This document shows positions 47,601-55,383 of a DNA stretch of 64,000 bases, in pieces. Numbering within the stretch: position 1 is the stretch's first letter; each line of letters begins with the position of its first letter. The DNA comes from Streptomyces sp. CBMA291 (lineage in GTDB: Bacteria > Actinomycetota > Actinomycetes > Streptomycetales > Streptomycetaceae), in the NCBI RefSeq assembly GCF_014596525.1, contig NZ_MSJP01000031.1, forward strand, positions 62,001-126,000. The letters run 5' to 3'. Under the pieces are notes generated by a model. That model did not search any database and had not been told where the DNA came from. It saw nothing but the letters and a program-made list of their open reading frames with translations. The translations under genes were made by a program, and so were the position numbers.

Positions 47601-48171
47601 GCTCTTCGGCATCGAGCACGTCCTGTCCGACAAGTCGGACGCGGCGATCTCCCAGCTCACCGGCGGCGAGCACTCCGACGGCGCGGTCGTCACCATCGGC
47701 GGCATCATCTCCGGCCTCCAGCGCAAGATGACCAAGCAGGGCAACGCCTGGGCCATCGCCACCGTCGAGGACCTGGCCGGCTCCATCGAATGCATGTTCT
47801 TCCCCGCCACCTATCAGCTGGTCTCCACCCAGCTGGTCGAGGACACGGTCGTCTTCGTCAAGGGACGCCTGGACAAGCGCGAGGACGTGCCCCGGCTCGT
47901 CGCCATGGAGCTGATGGTCCCCGACCTGTCGAACGCCGGGACCAACGCGCCCGTGATCCTCACCATCCCCACCGTGAAGGTCACCCCGCCGATGATCACC
48001 CGGCTCGGCGAGATCCTCGGCCACCACAAGGGCAACACCGAGGTACGGATCAAGCTCCAGGGCCCCCGCACCACCACCGTGCTCCGGCTCGACCGCCACC
48101 GGGTCCAGGCCGATCCGGCGCTCTTCGGCGACCTGAAGGTCCTGCTCGGACCGTCCTGCCTGGCCGGATAA
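44632..48171 (+). CDS. dnaE: DNA polymerase III alpha subunit DnaE
   Basis: A 1179-residue replicative polymerase. The N-terminal PHP domain (FTHLHVHTQYSLLDGAARL, then MSDHGNLHGAYDFF) is followed by the PolIII palm with GPGRGSAAGSIVAYAMGITD and the catalytic PDVDIDFDERRR. The tandem HhH region and a C-terminal OB domain (GAVVTIGGIISGLQRKMTK) follow. It copies both DNA strands with the clamp and clamp loader. GTG 44632 has GGAGG at 44618-44622. The length and domain order match DnaE1 of actinobacteria. A terminator hairpin follows. Confidence 0.97.
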   Translation: MTKPPFTHLHVHTQYSLLDGAARLKDMFNACNEMGMTHIAMSDHGNLHGAYDFFHSAKKAGVTPIIGIEAYVAPESRRNKRKIQWGQPHQKRDDVSGSGGYTHKTIWAANATGLHNLFKLSSDAYAEGWLQKWPRMDKETISQWSEGLIASTGCPSGELQTRLRLGQFDEALKAASEYQDIFGKERYFLELMDHGIEIERRVRDGLLEIGKKLGIPPLVTNDSHYTYAHEAGAHDALLCIQTGKNLSDPDRFRFDGTGYYLKSTDEMYAVDSSDAWQEGCRNTLLVAEQVTTEGMFVEKNLMPRFDIPEGYTEVTWFRAETMKGMHRRFPGGIPEDRMKQVEYEMDTIISMGFPGYFLVVADFIMWAKSQGIAVGPGRGSAAGSIVAYAMGITDLDPIPHGLIFERFLNPERISMPDVDIDFDERRRVEVIRYVTEKYGADKVAMIGTYGKIKAKNAIKDSARVLGYPYAMGDRLTKAMPADVLGKGIDLDGITNPSHPRYSEAGEIRSMYENEPDVKKVIDTARGVEGLVRQMGVHAAGVIMSSEPIVDHAPVWVRHTDGVTITQWDYPQCESLGLLKMDFLGLRNLTIMDDAVKMVKANKGIELDLLALPLDDPKTFDLLQRGDTLGVFQFDGGPMRSLLRLMKPDNFEDISAVSALYRPGPMGMNSHTNYALRKNAQQEITPIHPELEKPLEEVLAVTYGLIVYQEQVQKAAQIIAGYSLGEADILRRVMGKKKPDELAKNFVIFEAGAKKKGFSDEAIKALWDVLVPFAGYAFNKAHSAAYGLVSYWTAYLKANHPAEYMAGLLTSVKDDKDKSAVYLNECRRMGIKVLPPNVNESESNFAAQGDDVILFGLSAVRNVGTNVVESIIKSRKAKGKYSSFPDFLDKVEAVVCNKRTIESLIKAGAFDEMGHTRKGLVAHHEPMIDNVVAVKRKEAEGQFDLFGGMGEESTDEPGFGLDVEFSDVEWEKSYLLAQEREMLGLYVSDHPLFGIEHVLSDKSDAAISQLTGGEHSDGAVVTIGGIISGLQRKMTKQGNAWAIATVEDLAGSIECMFFPATYQLVSTQLVEDTVVFVKGRLDKREDVPRLVAMELMVPDLSNAGTNAPVILTIPTVKVTPPMITRLGEILGHHKGNTEVRIKLQGPRTTTVLRLDRHRVQADPALFGDLKVLLGPSCLAG

Positions 48172-48208
48172 CCGAAGAGCCGGGCCCCGGGGGCCCGCCG
48201 CACGCGCC

Positions 48209-48240
48209 AGGGGCGCGCCCGTCGTCACGGGCGCGCCCCT
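48209..48240. terminator. Hairpin between dnaE and the convergent small gene
   Basis: Perfect 14-bp stem AGGGGCGCGCCCGT (48209-48222)/ACGGGCGCGCCCCT (48227-48240) with a CGTC loop, 38 bases after dnaE. It can serve both convergent genes. Confidence 0.85.
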
Positions 48241-48271
48241 TCGCCGTACCGCGAGGTGCGTCAGAGGTGCG

Positions 48272-48442
48272 TCAGTTGTGACCGAAGCGCTTTTGACGCC
48301 CCTTGCGCGCCACGTCGCCCGGGGTGACCTGGCTCGCGCGCTGGTCGGCCTGCGACTCCAGGGACGACTGCTGCGCCTGCTGGGCGCCGCGCTCGGCCTG
48401 GGAGTGCTTCGGACCGCGGGTCTGGTTGCGGTTCTTCGCCAT
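48272..48442 (-). CDS. Small basic conserved protein (56 aa)
   Basis: A 56-residue hydrophilic protein beginning MAKNRNQTRGPKHSQAERG and rich in Gln, Ala, Arg and Lys (AQQAQQSSLESQADQ). It has no membrane segment or cysteine. ATG 48442 has a good GGAGG site 8 bases upstream. The reading frame, hairpin-bounded 3' end and own ribosome-binding site support a real gene. The sequence recalls small spore- or nucleic-acid-associated proteins of Streptomyces, but I cannot assign it to a family. Confidence 0.75.
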   Translation of the reverse strand: MAKNRNQTRGPKHSQAERGAQQAQQSSLESQADQRASQVTPGDVARKGRQKRFGHN

Positions 48443-48666
48443 GGGGGTCGCCTCCAAAGGGACCTAGGGGCCAGGGCCGCTGTCAGACTCACATACCGGA
48501 TGAACCGACGCATTTTGGATCATTGCGGAACGTGACGGCCCCCCAGGAGTGACATCCGCCACGCCGATGATCCAGTTCCGACCGTCCGGCCCCCGGCCTT
48601 CGGGCAGACTCGAAGGAAATCCGAAGCAACTTCCGTTCCCGAGGTTCCCGAAAGAGGGTGGAACAC

Positions 48667-49968
48667 GTGGACCGCTGCGTCGTTCTGGTGGACGCCGGCT
48701 ACCTGCTGGGTGCCGCTGCCAGCCTTCTCGCCGGGGAACCGGCCCGCTCCCGGATCACCGTCGACCACGCCGGGCTCATCCAGCAGCTGCGCCACCGCGC
48801 CGAGGCCGAGACGGCCCTGCCCCTGCTGCGGATCTACTGGTTCGACGGCGCCCCCGACCGGGTCCCCCAGCCGGAGCACCGCAGACTCCGGGTCATGCCC
48901 CGGGTCACCGTCCGGCTCGGCGCCCTCACCCGAAGCGAGGGACGCTGGGCCCAGAAGGGCGTCGACGCGGCCATGCACGCCGAACTCACCGAGCTGGCGA
49001 GGAACCGCGCCTGCTCCGACATCGTGCTCGTCACCGGCGACGGCGATCTGCTCCCCGGCCTCATGTCGGCCAAGGAACACGGCGTCGCCGTGCACCTCTG
49101 GGCCGTCCAGGCGGCCGACGGCGACTACAACCAGTCCGAGGACCTCGTCGCCGAGGCCGACGAACGACGGGTCCTCGACCGCGCCTGGATCACCCGAGCC
49201 ATCCGCGCCAAGGACCTCAACGGCATCTGCTCCCCGTCGCCCGCGCCCCGCCCCGAGATCGCCGCCATCCTCTCGGCGCCCCTGCCGGAGGCGGCCCTCG
49301 CCGCCTCCGGCGAACGGGCCGGGCAGTCCCCGCCGCCCCCCTCCGAGACCACGCCCGCCCCCGCCGCCACCCCCGACGCCACCGCCGGACTCGCCCACGA
49401 GGACGCGCACCCGCTCACCCCCGGCGTCCCCGCCCCCGCCACCGGCAAGGGCGTCCCCACCCCCAAGGACCTGGCGGGGCTGCGCGGCCCGGGAACCACC
49501 GGCCCCGCCACCGCGCCCCCGGGCAACAGCGCGCTCCGCTGGTCCTCCGACCGGGGCTGGGTCGAGCGCCCGGCCCCCGCCCTCGGCGAACCGCCCGAGA
49601 CCGCCTCCCTGCCCACCCTCGCCACCCTCACCAGCGCCGAGCAGCGCTGGGCCGACCGCGAGGAGGACATCACCACCGTCGGCGGCGACCCCTTCGAGGT
49701 CGGCCAGGTGTTCGCCCGCCGATGGATGGAACGCCTCCACGAACAGAGCCACGTCCAGAACCTCTCCGTCCTCTACCCCCGCATCCCGCACCGCATCGAC
49801 GGCGAACTCCTCCGCTACGCGGCCCGGTTCGGCCTGCTCGCCCACAAGGACGACCAGATCGACGAACACGACCGGTACGCGATCCGGGCGGGCTTCTGGC
49901 GCGAGATCGACGTCCGGGCCGCCGCCGAACCCGCCCCCGCGCCCGGCACCGGCCCGACGACCCCGTAG
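48667..49968 (+). CDS. NYN domain (PIN-like) putative RNase
   Basis: A 433-residue protein. The N-terminal NYN domain has acidic residues in CVVLVDAGYLLGAAA, KGVDAAMHAELTELA and IVLVTGDGDLLPGL, the expected metal-binding set of PIN/NYN nucleases. A Pro/Ala-rich linker of about 120 residues separates it from a C-terminal domain (WADREEDITTVGGDPFEVGQ, LYPRIPHRIDGELLRYAARF, AIRAGFWREI). GTG 48667 is preceded by AGAGGGTGG; a GTG at 48658 is less likely. The likely role is RNA cleavage; the target is unknown. Confidence 0.85.
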   Translation: MDRCVVLVDAGYLLGAAASLLAGEPARSRITVDHAGLIQQLRHRAEAETALPLLRIYWFDGAPDRVPQPEHRRLRVMPRVTVRLGALTRSEGRWAQKGVDAAMHAELTELARNRACSDIVLVTGDGDLLPGLMSAKEHGVAVHLWAVQAADGDYNQSEDLVAEADERRVLDRAWITRAIRAKDLNGICSPSPAPRPEIAAILSAPLPEAALAASGERAGQSPPPPSETTPAPAATPDATAGLAHEDAHPLTPGVPAPATGKGVPTPKDLAGLRGPGTTGPATAPPGNSALRWSSDRGWVERPAPALGEPPETASLPTLATLTSAEQRWADREEDITTVGGDPFEVGQVFARRWMERLHEQSHVQNLSVLYPRIPHRIDGELLRYAARFGLLAHKDDQIDEHDRYAIRAGFWREIDVRAAAEPAPAPGTGPTTP

Positions 49969-49971
49969 GCT
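49966..49971 (+). promoter_or_regulatory. -10 box (TAGGCT) overlapping the NYN stop codon
   Basis: TAGGCT begins at the TAG stop of the NYN gene and ends 8 bases before GTG 49980 of the ABC ATPase, with no ribosome-binding site between. This fits a leaderless start. Confidence 0.4.
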
Positions 49972-49979
49972 CTTCCCCC

Positions 49980-50960
49980 GTGAGTACGGTGTGCGCGGTG
50001 CGGGAACTGGTCAAGACGTACCCCGCCACGCGCGGCGGGCGCGGTACGCCCGCGACCCCCGAGGTGCGGGCCACCGACGGGATCGACCTCGATGTGCGCG
50101 GCGGCGAGATCTTCGGCCTGCTCGGCCCCAACGGGGCGGGCAAGTCCACCCTCGTACGCCAGCTCACCGGACTGATGCGCCCCGACTCCGGAACCGTCCG
50201 GGTCCTCGGCCACGACCTGGTGCGCCACCCCGAGCGGGCCGCCCGGCTCCTCGCCTACCTCGGCCAGGAGTCCACCGCCCTCGACGAGCTGACCGTCTCC
50301 CTCGCCGCCGAGACCACCGCACGGCTCCGGGGCCTGACCGCCCCCGAGGCCCGCGCCGAGCGTGACGCCGTCCTCGACGAGCTGGGCCTCGGCCCCCTCG
50401 CCTCCCGGCCCCTCAAGAAGCTCTCCGGCGGACAGCGCAGGCTCGCCTGCTTCGCCACCACCCTCGTCGGACGCCGCTCCCTGCTCGTCCTCGACGAGCC
50501 CACCACCGGCATGGACCCCGTCGCCCGCCGCGCCGTCTGGGCCGCCGTCGACCGGCGCCGCGCCGAACAGGGCACCACCGTGCTCCTCGTCACCCACAAC
50601 GTCATCGAGGCCGAGACCGTCCTCGACCGCGTCGCCGTCCTCGACCGGGGCCGGGTCATCGCCTGCGACACGCCCACCGGACTCAAGGAACGCGTCGCGG
50701 GGGAGGTCCGCGTCGAACTGCTCTGGCGCGAGTCGGCCCCCCTCCACCTGCCCGAGATCGCCGCGCTGAGCGGCCTCGCCCAGGAGACCGGCCGCCGCTG
50801 GGCCCTCCGGCTCGCCCCCGACCAGGCACGCGCCGCCGTCGCCACCGTCACCGGCGGCGCCGCCTTCGCCGCCCTCGACGACTTCACCCTGGCCACCCCC
50901 AGCCTGGAGGACGTCTACCTGGCCCTCGGCGGCGCCACGGAGGGACTGGTGAAGGCGTGA
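49980..50960 (+). CDS. ABC transporter ATP-binding protein
   Basis: A 326-residue ATPase with complete motifs: Walker A GPNGAGKST (about residue 48), Q-loop YLGQES, signature LSGGQRR, Walker B LLVLDEPTTGMD and H-loop LVTHN. It is of the drug/antibiotic exporter (DrrA-like) type. GTG 49980 follows a -10-like box, so a leaderless mRNA is likely. Its permease (51316-52143) comes after a repetitive 355-bp spacer whose frame is joined by 4-base overlaps at both ends. The substrate is unknown. Confidence 0.92.
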   Translation: MSTVCAVRELVKTYPATRGGRGTPATPEVRATDGIDLDVRGGEIFGLLGPNGAGKSTLVRQLTGLMRPDSGTVRVLGHDLVRHPERAARLLAYLGQESTALDELTVSLAAETTARLRGLTAPEARAERDAVLDELGLGPLASRPLKKLSGGQRRLACFATTLVGRRSLLVLDEPTTGMDPVARRAVWAAVDRRRAEQGTTVLLVTHNVIEAETVLDRVAVLDRGRVIACDTPTGLKERVAGEVRVELLWRESAPLHLPEIAALSGLAQETGRRWALRLAPDQARAAVATVTGGAAFAALDDFTLATPSLEDVYLALGGATEGLVKA

Positions 50961-51315
50961 CCGGAACCACACCCGCACCCGCACGGATCTCCGCACCCTC
51001 CGTACGAGGGGCCATGCCCGCACCCGCGGGGACCTCCGTGTCCGTGCCGGGGACAGCGTCCGCGCCCGCACGGGCTTCCACACTGGTACGAGGGACCACG
51101 CCCGTACGAGCCTCCGCGCCTTCCGTACGAGGGGCCGCGCCCGCAGCCGCACGAGCCTCCGCCTCCGTACGAGGGGCCACGCCCGCACCCGCGCGGATCT
51201 CCGCCTCCGGGCGAGGGCCCGTGCCCGCGCCCGTACGAGTGGGCTCGCTCGCGTACGATCCGGGGGCCGGCTCCGTACCCCCGCCCGAGCCCGTGACCCC
51301 CAGGAGCTGTCCGCA
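50961..51315 (+). repeat. Repetitive spacer inside the ABC operon, with an open frame coupled to both genes
   Basis: The 355-bp interval is filled with copies of TCCGTACGAGGGGCCACGCC and CCGCACCCGCGCGGATCTCC variants. A frame at 50957-51319 (120 codons) starts by a GTGA overlap with the ATPase stop and ends by a GTGA overlap with the permease start. It encodes Ala/Pro/Arg/Ser/Val repeats (APARISA, SVRGA). It may be translated only as a coupling bridge, or not at all. There is no recognisable domain. Confidence 0.7.
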
Positions 51316-52143
51316 GTGAGCACCGTGCCCGCCGAGGTCCTGCCGACCGGCGCGCCCGCCGTCCGGACCCGCGACGACGAGGACACCGCCGCGCCCCTCG
51401 CCCCCCGCGCCCGGCTGCTGCCGGCCCTGGCCGCCGTCTACCGGGCGCAGCTCTCCCGCGCCCGGGTCGCCCGCATCCCGCTGCTCTTCGTCGCCACCTT
51501 CCAGTCCGTCGGGATCATGATCCTGATGCGCGGGGTGGTCGACGGCGGCTCCGAGGCGCGGGCCGTCGTGGCCGGATCCACCGTCCTCGTCGTCGCCTTC
51601 GTCGCGCTCAACCTGCTCGCCCAGTACTTCGGGCAGCTACGGGCCACCGGCGGGCTCGACCACTACGCCACCCTGCCCGTGCCGCCCGCCGCCGTCGTGC
51701 TCGGCGCCGCCGGGGCGTACGCCTCCTTCACCGTGCCCGGCACCGCCGTCACCGCCGTCGCCGGATCCGTCCTCTTCGGGCTGCCGCTCGGCAACCTGTG
51801 GATCCTCGCCGCCGTCGTCCCGCTCTCCGGAGCGGCCCTCGCCGGTCTCGGCGCGGCCCTCGGCCTCCTCGCTCCCCGTCAGGAACTGGCCACCCTCCTC
51901 GGCCAGCTCGGCATGTCGGCGGCGCTGCTCCTCGGCGTCCTCCCGGCCGAACGGATGCCGGAGCCGATCGGCTGGGCCCGGGACCTGCTGCCCTCGACGT
52001 ACGGCGTGGAAGCCCTCGCCCGCACCTTCGACGCGCGCCCCGACTGGGCCGTCGTCGCCCTCGACCTCGGGGTCTGCGCCGTGGTCGGCGCGGTCTCCCT
52101 CGCGGTCGCCACCTGGGCGTACCGGCGGGCCGCCGTCCGCTGA
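51316..52143 (+). CDS. ABC-2 type transporter permease
   Basis: A 275-residue membrane protein with about six helices (including IPLLFVATFQSVGIMILMRG, STVLVVAFVALNLLAQYFGQ and LWILAAVVPLSGAALAGLGA), matching ABC-2 exporters of the DrrB type. The motif DLLPSTYGVEALARTFDARP near the end is typical. GTG 51316 overlaps the end of the repetitive frame by 4 bases. It pairs with the ATPase at 49980-50960. Confidence 0.9.
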   Translation: MSTVPAEVLPTGAPAVRTRDDEDTAAPLAPRARLLPALAAVYRAQLSRARVARIPLLFVATFQSVGIMILMRGVVDGGSEARAVVAGSTVLVVAFVALNLLAQYFGQLRATGGLDHYATLPVPPAAVVLGAAGAYASFTVPGTAVTAVAGSVLFGLPLGNLWILAAVVPLSGAALAGLGAALGLLAPRQELATLLGQLGMSAALLLGVLPAERMPEPIGWARDLLPSTYGVEALARTFDARPDWAVVALDLGVCAVVGAVSLAVATWAYRRAAVR

Positions 52144-52177
52144 GGCGGGCCGCGGGGACACCTGGCACGATGGCGGG

Positions 52178-52804
52178 GTGACCGCACCCCTTACGCCGCC
52201 TCACCAGCCCTCGTCGCACGATCCCGGCTGGCCCCCGCCGCCTCCGCCGGTGTCCGGTCCCGCCGGGGACCCGATCACGGCAGCCGAGGTGCTCCAGGGG
52301 GTCCTGGTGGCCCTGGTGTCGACGATCGCGGGCGCGGTGCTCGGCGTACTGTGGCTGAATCTCGCCCCGCGCGTGCTGCTCGTCTCCGACGGCAAGGGCG
52401 TCTACCTCCGCGACTCCGAGGGCGAGGCGGCCATCGGCTCCGACGGCACGTTCGTCCTCCTCGCCCTGGCCTTCGGGGCCCTCGCCGCGCTCGTCGTCTT
52501 CCTGCTCAAGCGCCGGGGCGGCATCCCGCTGGTGCTGGGGCTCGCCCTCGGCGGCGGACTCGGCTCCCTGCTCGCCTGGGGCCTCGGCGTCTACTTCGGC
52601 CCCACCCGGGACGTGGTCGCCCACGCCAAGGCGGTCGGCCCCGAAGTCGTCTTCGACGCGCCGCTGGAACTGCACCTGGGGGCCGCCGCGATGCTGGCCT
52701 GGCCGCTCGCCGCGATGGCCGTGCACCTGGTGCTCACGGGTCTCCTCGGCCCGCGCGACCCGGAACCGGAACCCTGGGGCGCGCCGCAGCCGCACGAGAG
52801 CTGA
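52178..52804 (+). CDS. DUF2567-type membrane protein
   Basis: A 208-residue protein with a Pro-rich N-terminus (PPHQPSSHDPGWPPPPPP) and four hydrophobic helices, the second preceded by a soluble loop (LLVSDGKGVYLRDSEGEAAI). It resembles the actinobacterial DUF2567 family, whose role is unknown. GTG 52178 is 34 bases after the permease stop, with a CACGAT box 6 bases upstream. It may be co-transcribed with the ABC genes. Confidence 0.75.
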   Translation: MTAPLTPPHQPSSHDPGWPPPPPPVSGPAGDPITAAEVLQGVLVALVSTIAGAVLGVLWLNLAPRVLLVSDGKGVYLRDSEGEAAIGSDGTFVLLALAFGALAALVVFLLKRRGGIPLVLGLALGGGLGSLLAWGLGVYFGPTRDVVAHAKAVGPEVVFDAPLELHLGAAAMLAWPLAAMAVHLVLTGLLGPRDPEPEPWGAPQPHES

Positions 52805-52949
52805 GAGAACGCCAGGGAGGCCGACCGGGGCCCGGGGCGGGGGGACGTCAGGGGCCCGAGGCGGGGGAGCCGGGGGAGGCCTGGGGCCTTCCGCCGGACG
52901 TTCTCCGGTCCTGCCCGCCGTTCTCCGCGAGGCGCCCGGGGAGCCTTCG

Positions 52950-53447
52950 TCAGGCGCGGCCGATCGGCGCCAGCACCGCGGCGGTGAGCGTGGCCAGATC
53001 GGCGGGGGAGAGTTCCACCTCAAGACCCCGGCGGCCCGCCGAGACGCAGATCGTCGGGTGGCCGGAGGCCGAGGCGTCGAGGACCGTACGCAGCCGCTTG
53101 CGCTGCCCGAGCGGGGAGATCCCGCCCCGGACGTACCCCGTGGTGCGCTCCGCCGCCGCGGGATCGGCCATCGCCGCCCGCTTGCCGCCGACCGCAGAGG
53201 CCAGCGCCTTCAGATCGAGCTGCCCCGCCACCGGCACCACCGCCACGGTCAGCTCTCCGTCGACGTCCGCGACCAGCGTCTTGAAGACCCGGTCGGGGGA
53301 GACGCCGAGGGCCTCCGCCGCCTCCTCGCCGTACGAGGGGGAGGCCGGGTCGTGCTCGTAGGAGTGCAGGGTGAACGGGGTGCCCGCGGCCGTCAGGGCC
53401 ACCGTCGCCGGGGTGCCGCCGGTGTTCTTCTTCTGCTTCTTCGTCAC
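52950..53447 (-). CDS. ybaK: Cys-tRNA(Pro)/Cys-tRNA(Cys) deacylase YbaK
   Basis: A 165-residue protein of the YbaK/EbsC family: YEHDPASPSYGEEAAEALGV, VFKTLVADVDGELTVAVVPV (with the catalytic Lys) and GYVRGGISPLGQRKRLRTVL, which includes the conserved GGxSPxG loop. It hydrolyses mischarged Cys-tRNA(Pro). GTG 53447 is preceded by GAGGAAGAG. The 145-bp gap to the DUF2567 gene contains no clear terminator. Confidence 0.92.
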   Translation of the reverse strand: MTKKQKKNTGGTPATVALTAAGTPFTLHSYEHDPASPSYGEEAAEALGVSPDRVFKTLVADVDGELTVAVVPVAGQLDLKALASAVGGKRAAMADPAAAERTTGYVRGGISPLGQRKRLRTVLDASASGHPTICVSAGRRGLEVELSPADLATLTAAVLAPIGRA

Positions 53448-53508
53448 GTGCTCTTCCTCGGCTCGGCCGGCCGGCCCGTCCGCCGTGCGGCGCGGTTCCG
53501 CCGTGCGG

Positions 53509-54246
53509 TCAGTTCGGATACGTCGGGGCCTGTGTGAGTTCCACCGCCGGAAGCGAGGGCAGGTGCCGCAGCATCGCCGTCTCCGCGCGCAGCAGCGCCA
53601 GCTCCTCGCGCAGCCGGGTCGCCGTGTCCGGAGCCTGGAGCAGCCGCTGCCGCGCCGGGACGTCGAGCACGGCGGCTGCGGCCACCAGATACGACACCAC
53701 CGAGGGGTCGTCGGGCAGCTCGCTCGTCGTCAGGGACCGCTCCCGGGCGCCCGCGAGACGCTTCTGGTACGAGCGGAAGGCCCGCAGCACCCCCTCGGAG
53801 AGCGCCTCGGCCTCCTCGCCCTGCTCCTCGGGTACGTCCTCGACCTCGGCCACCAGGAACGGGCCGCTCGCGTCGACGGACAGCAGCCGCACCCGGGTCG
53901 TGCCGGTGGCCACCACCTCGAAGGTGCCGTCCGCGCGCTCCCGGATCGTCGCCGCGTCGGCGACACAGCCCACCCGGTGGAAGGCCTGGATCGGATCGGG
54001 GCCGAAACCCGCCGCCGGACCCTTCTCCGGCAGCGCCGTCTGGTCCGGCAGACCGGGCAGGGTGGGCGCGATCTCGCGTCCGTCACGGATGGCGACGACG
54101 ACGAAGCGGCGCGGTTCCTCCTCGTCGAGGGTCAGCAGGGAGCGCATCATGGCGCGATAACGCTGCTCGAAGACGTTCAGCGGCAGCACGAGGCCGGGGA
54201 ACAGCACCGCGTTGAGCGGGAAGAGAGGCAGGCGAGCGGTCGTCAC
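53509..54246 (-). CDS. Lon N-terminal-like substrate-binding domain protein
   Basis: A 245-residue protein with only the Lon substrate-binding domain: RLPLFPLNAVLFPGLVLPLN at residues 5-24, FEQRYRAMMRSL, and VGCVADAATIRERADGTFEV. There is no ATPase or protease domain. The C-terminal half is helical. The function of such stand-alone domains is unknown. GTG 54246 lies 8 bases after a TAGTCT box (54255-54260 on the minus strand), a leaderless arrangement. The longer frame upstream overlaps the next gene and is rejected. Confidence 0.88.
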   Translation of the reverse strand: MTTARLPLFPLNAVLFPGLVLPLNVFEQRYRAMMRSLLTLDEEEPRRFVVVAIRDGREIAPTLPGLPDQTALPEKGPAAGFGPDPIQAFHRVGCVADAATIRERADGTFEVVATGTTRVRLLSVDASGPFLVAEVEDVPEEQGEEAEALSEGVLRAFRSYQKRLAGARERSLTTSELPDDPSVVSYLVAAAAVLDVPARQRLLQAPDTATRLREELALLRAETAMLRHLPSLPAVELTQAPTYPN

Positions 54247-54257
54247 AGCGCCCAAGA

Positions 54258-55283
54258 CTAATGGCCGCCGGGCCCGCCCCGTCCTGCCCGTCCCCGTCCG
54301 GCGCCCCACCAGAGGCCCCGGCGGGCCGGTTCGCGCCGGGTCCGGTCCCGCGCGGCGAGGAAACCCCGCAGCGGATCCACCCCGCCGGCCCCCCACGGGA
54401 ACGAGGTCGCGTGCGCCCCGATCCGCCCGAACTCCTCCCGCGCCTCCTCCCACCGGGCCCGCTCCATCAGCACGTGCGCGAGGAGGTTGCGGACCTCGGC
54501 CGGCCAGGGGTCGCCGACCGCGAAGGACTGGGACAGGGCCCGCCCCCGGTCCACCGCCCGGTCGATCCGCTCCTCGGGGACCGTGCCGTCCCGGGGCGGC
54601 ACCCTCAGCCGGTCGTAGGCCGCGCGGACCGGCAGCGCCCGGACGAGCGAACGCGGGGCGGCGTCGTCGGCCGCCTGCTCGGCGAAGTCGAAGGCGGCCC
54701 GGTGCGAGCCGTACCACTGGGCGGAGAGGTACTTCAGGGCCGCCACATGACTGCCGTAGTGGTGCGGGGAGCGGCGCACCGCCTGCTCCCACAGCGACTC
54801 GAAGACCGTGTGCCCGACGTGGGCCCCCCGCGCGTGGTCGAGGGCGAGCCGCCAGGGCACCGGGTCCTGCGGCGCCGCCTCGGCGACGGCACGCACCAGC
54901 GGGTCGAGCTCGCGCAGCCGCTCCGCCCGCGCGGGCGACTCCCAGGCCCTGCGCACGGCGAGCTGCGCGGTGACGAGCAGCGCGTCCGGGTCGCGGGGGG
55001 CGGCCGTCAGCCAGTGGGTCAGCCAGCCGTCCCTGCGGTGCGCGAAGGTGGCGAGGCGGGTGACGTACCGGTCGCGGTCCTCCCACTCCCGCGCGTCGCG
55101 GGTGGTGGCCAGCAGTTTCGCGGCGGGCTCCGGATCGGCGTAGGCGGCCGCGACGAGGGCGGGGGCCAGCCGCTCGTCGGGGGCGTCGAGCAGCACGTCG
55201 TCGTCCGGCACGCACTCGGCGGTGGGCTCCGGCGCGGGCCGGGCCGAACGAACGGCGCCGGTCAGGGCGCGGAGCAAGGACAT
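54258..55283 (-). CDS. Helical repeat protein of unknown function
   Basis: A 341-residue soluble helical protein with TPR-like pairs (LVTAQLAVRRAWESPARAER, VLMERARWEEAREEFGRIGA) and motifs such as RDGWLTHWLTAAPRDPDALL and HHYGSHVAALKYLSAQWYGS. I do not recognise a named family with certainty. It ends 11 bases upstream of the Lon-N gene on the same strand, suggesting a shared transcript. ATG 55283 (MSLLRALTG) is the best start, although the nearest GGAGAG is about 17 bases away. The upstream frame is repeat DNA. Confidence 0.7.
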   Translation of the reverse strand: MSLLRALTGAVRSARPAPEPTAECVPDDDVLLDAPDERLAPALVAAAYADPEPAAKLLATTRDAREWEDRDRYVTRLATFAHRRDGWLTHWLTAAPRDPDALLVTAQLAVRRAWESPARAERLRELDPLVRAVAEAAPQDPVPWRLALDHARGAHVGHTVFESLWEQAVRRSPHHYGSHVAALKYLSAQWYGSHRAAFDFAEQAADDAAPRSLVRALPVRAAYDRLRVPPRDGTVPEERIDRAVDRGRALSQSFAVGDPWPAEVRNLLAHVLMERARWEEAREEFGRIGAHATSFPWGAGGVDPLRGFLAARDRTRREPARRGLWWGAGRGRAGRGGPGGH

Positions 55284-55383
55284 GATGCGACATATTCTCT
55301 CCTGGCACCCGCCTCCTCGGCAGCCCGTCTCACCTCTGAGCCACAGCTCTCTCACACCGTGGGCACCGGTCGGTACCGTCCGC

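Noticed and set aside
44386-48513. 1375-codon open frame on the minus strand opposite dnaE
   Set aside because: It is antisense to an unmistakable dnaE and is a by-product of GC-rich third positions; its protein has no domain and reads as Val/Gly/Asp/Leu-rich low complexity.
50957-51319. Repeat frame as an ordinary protein-coding gene
   Set aside because: The predicted protein is only short Ala/Pro/Arg/Ser repeats; it is kept as a repeat with possible coupling translation.
49980-52143. Antibiotic self-resistance exporter belonging to a biosynthetic cluster
   Set aside because: The genes resemble DrrA/DrrB types, but no biosynthetic genes are present nearby.
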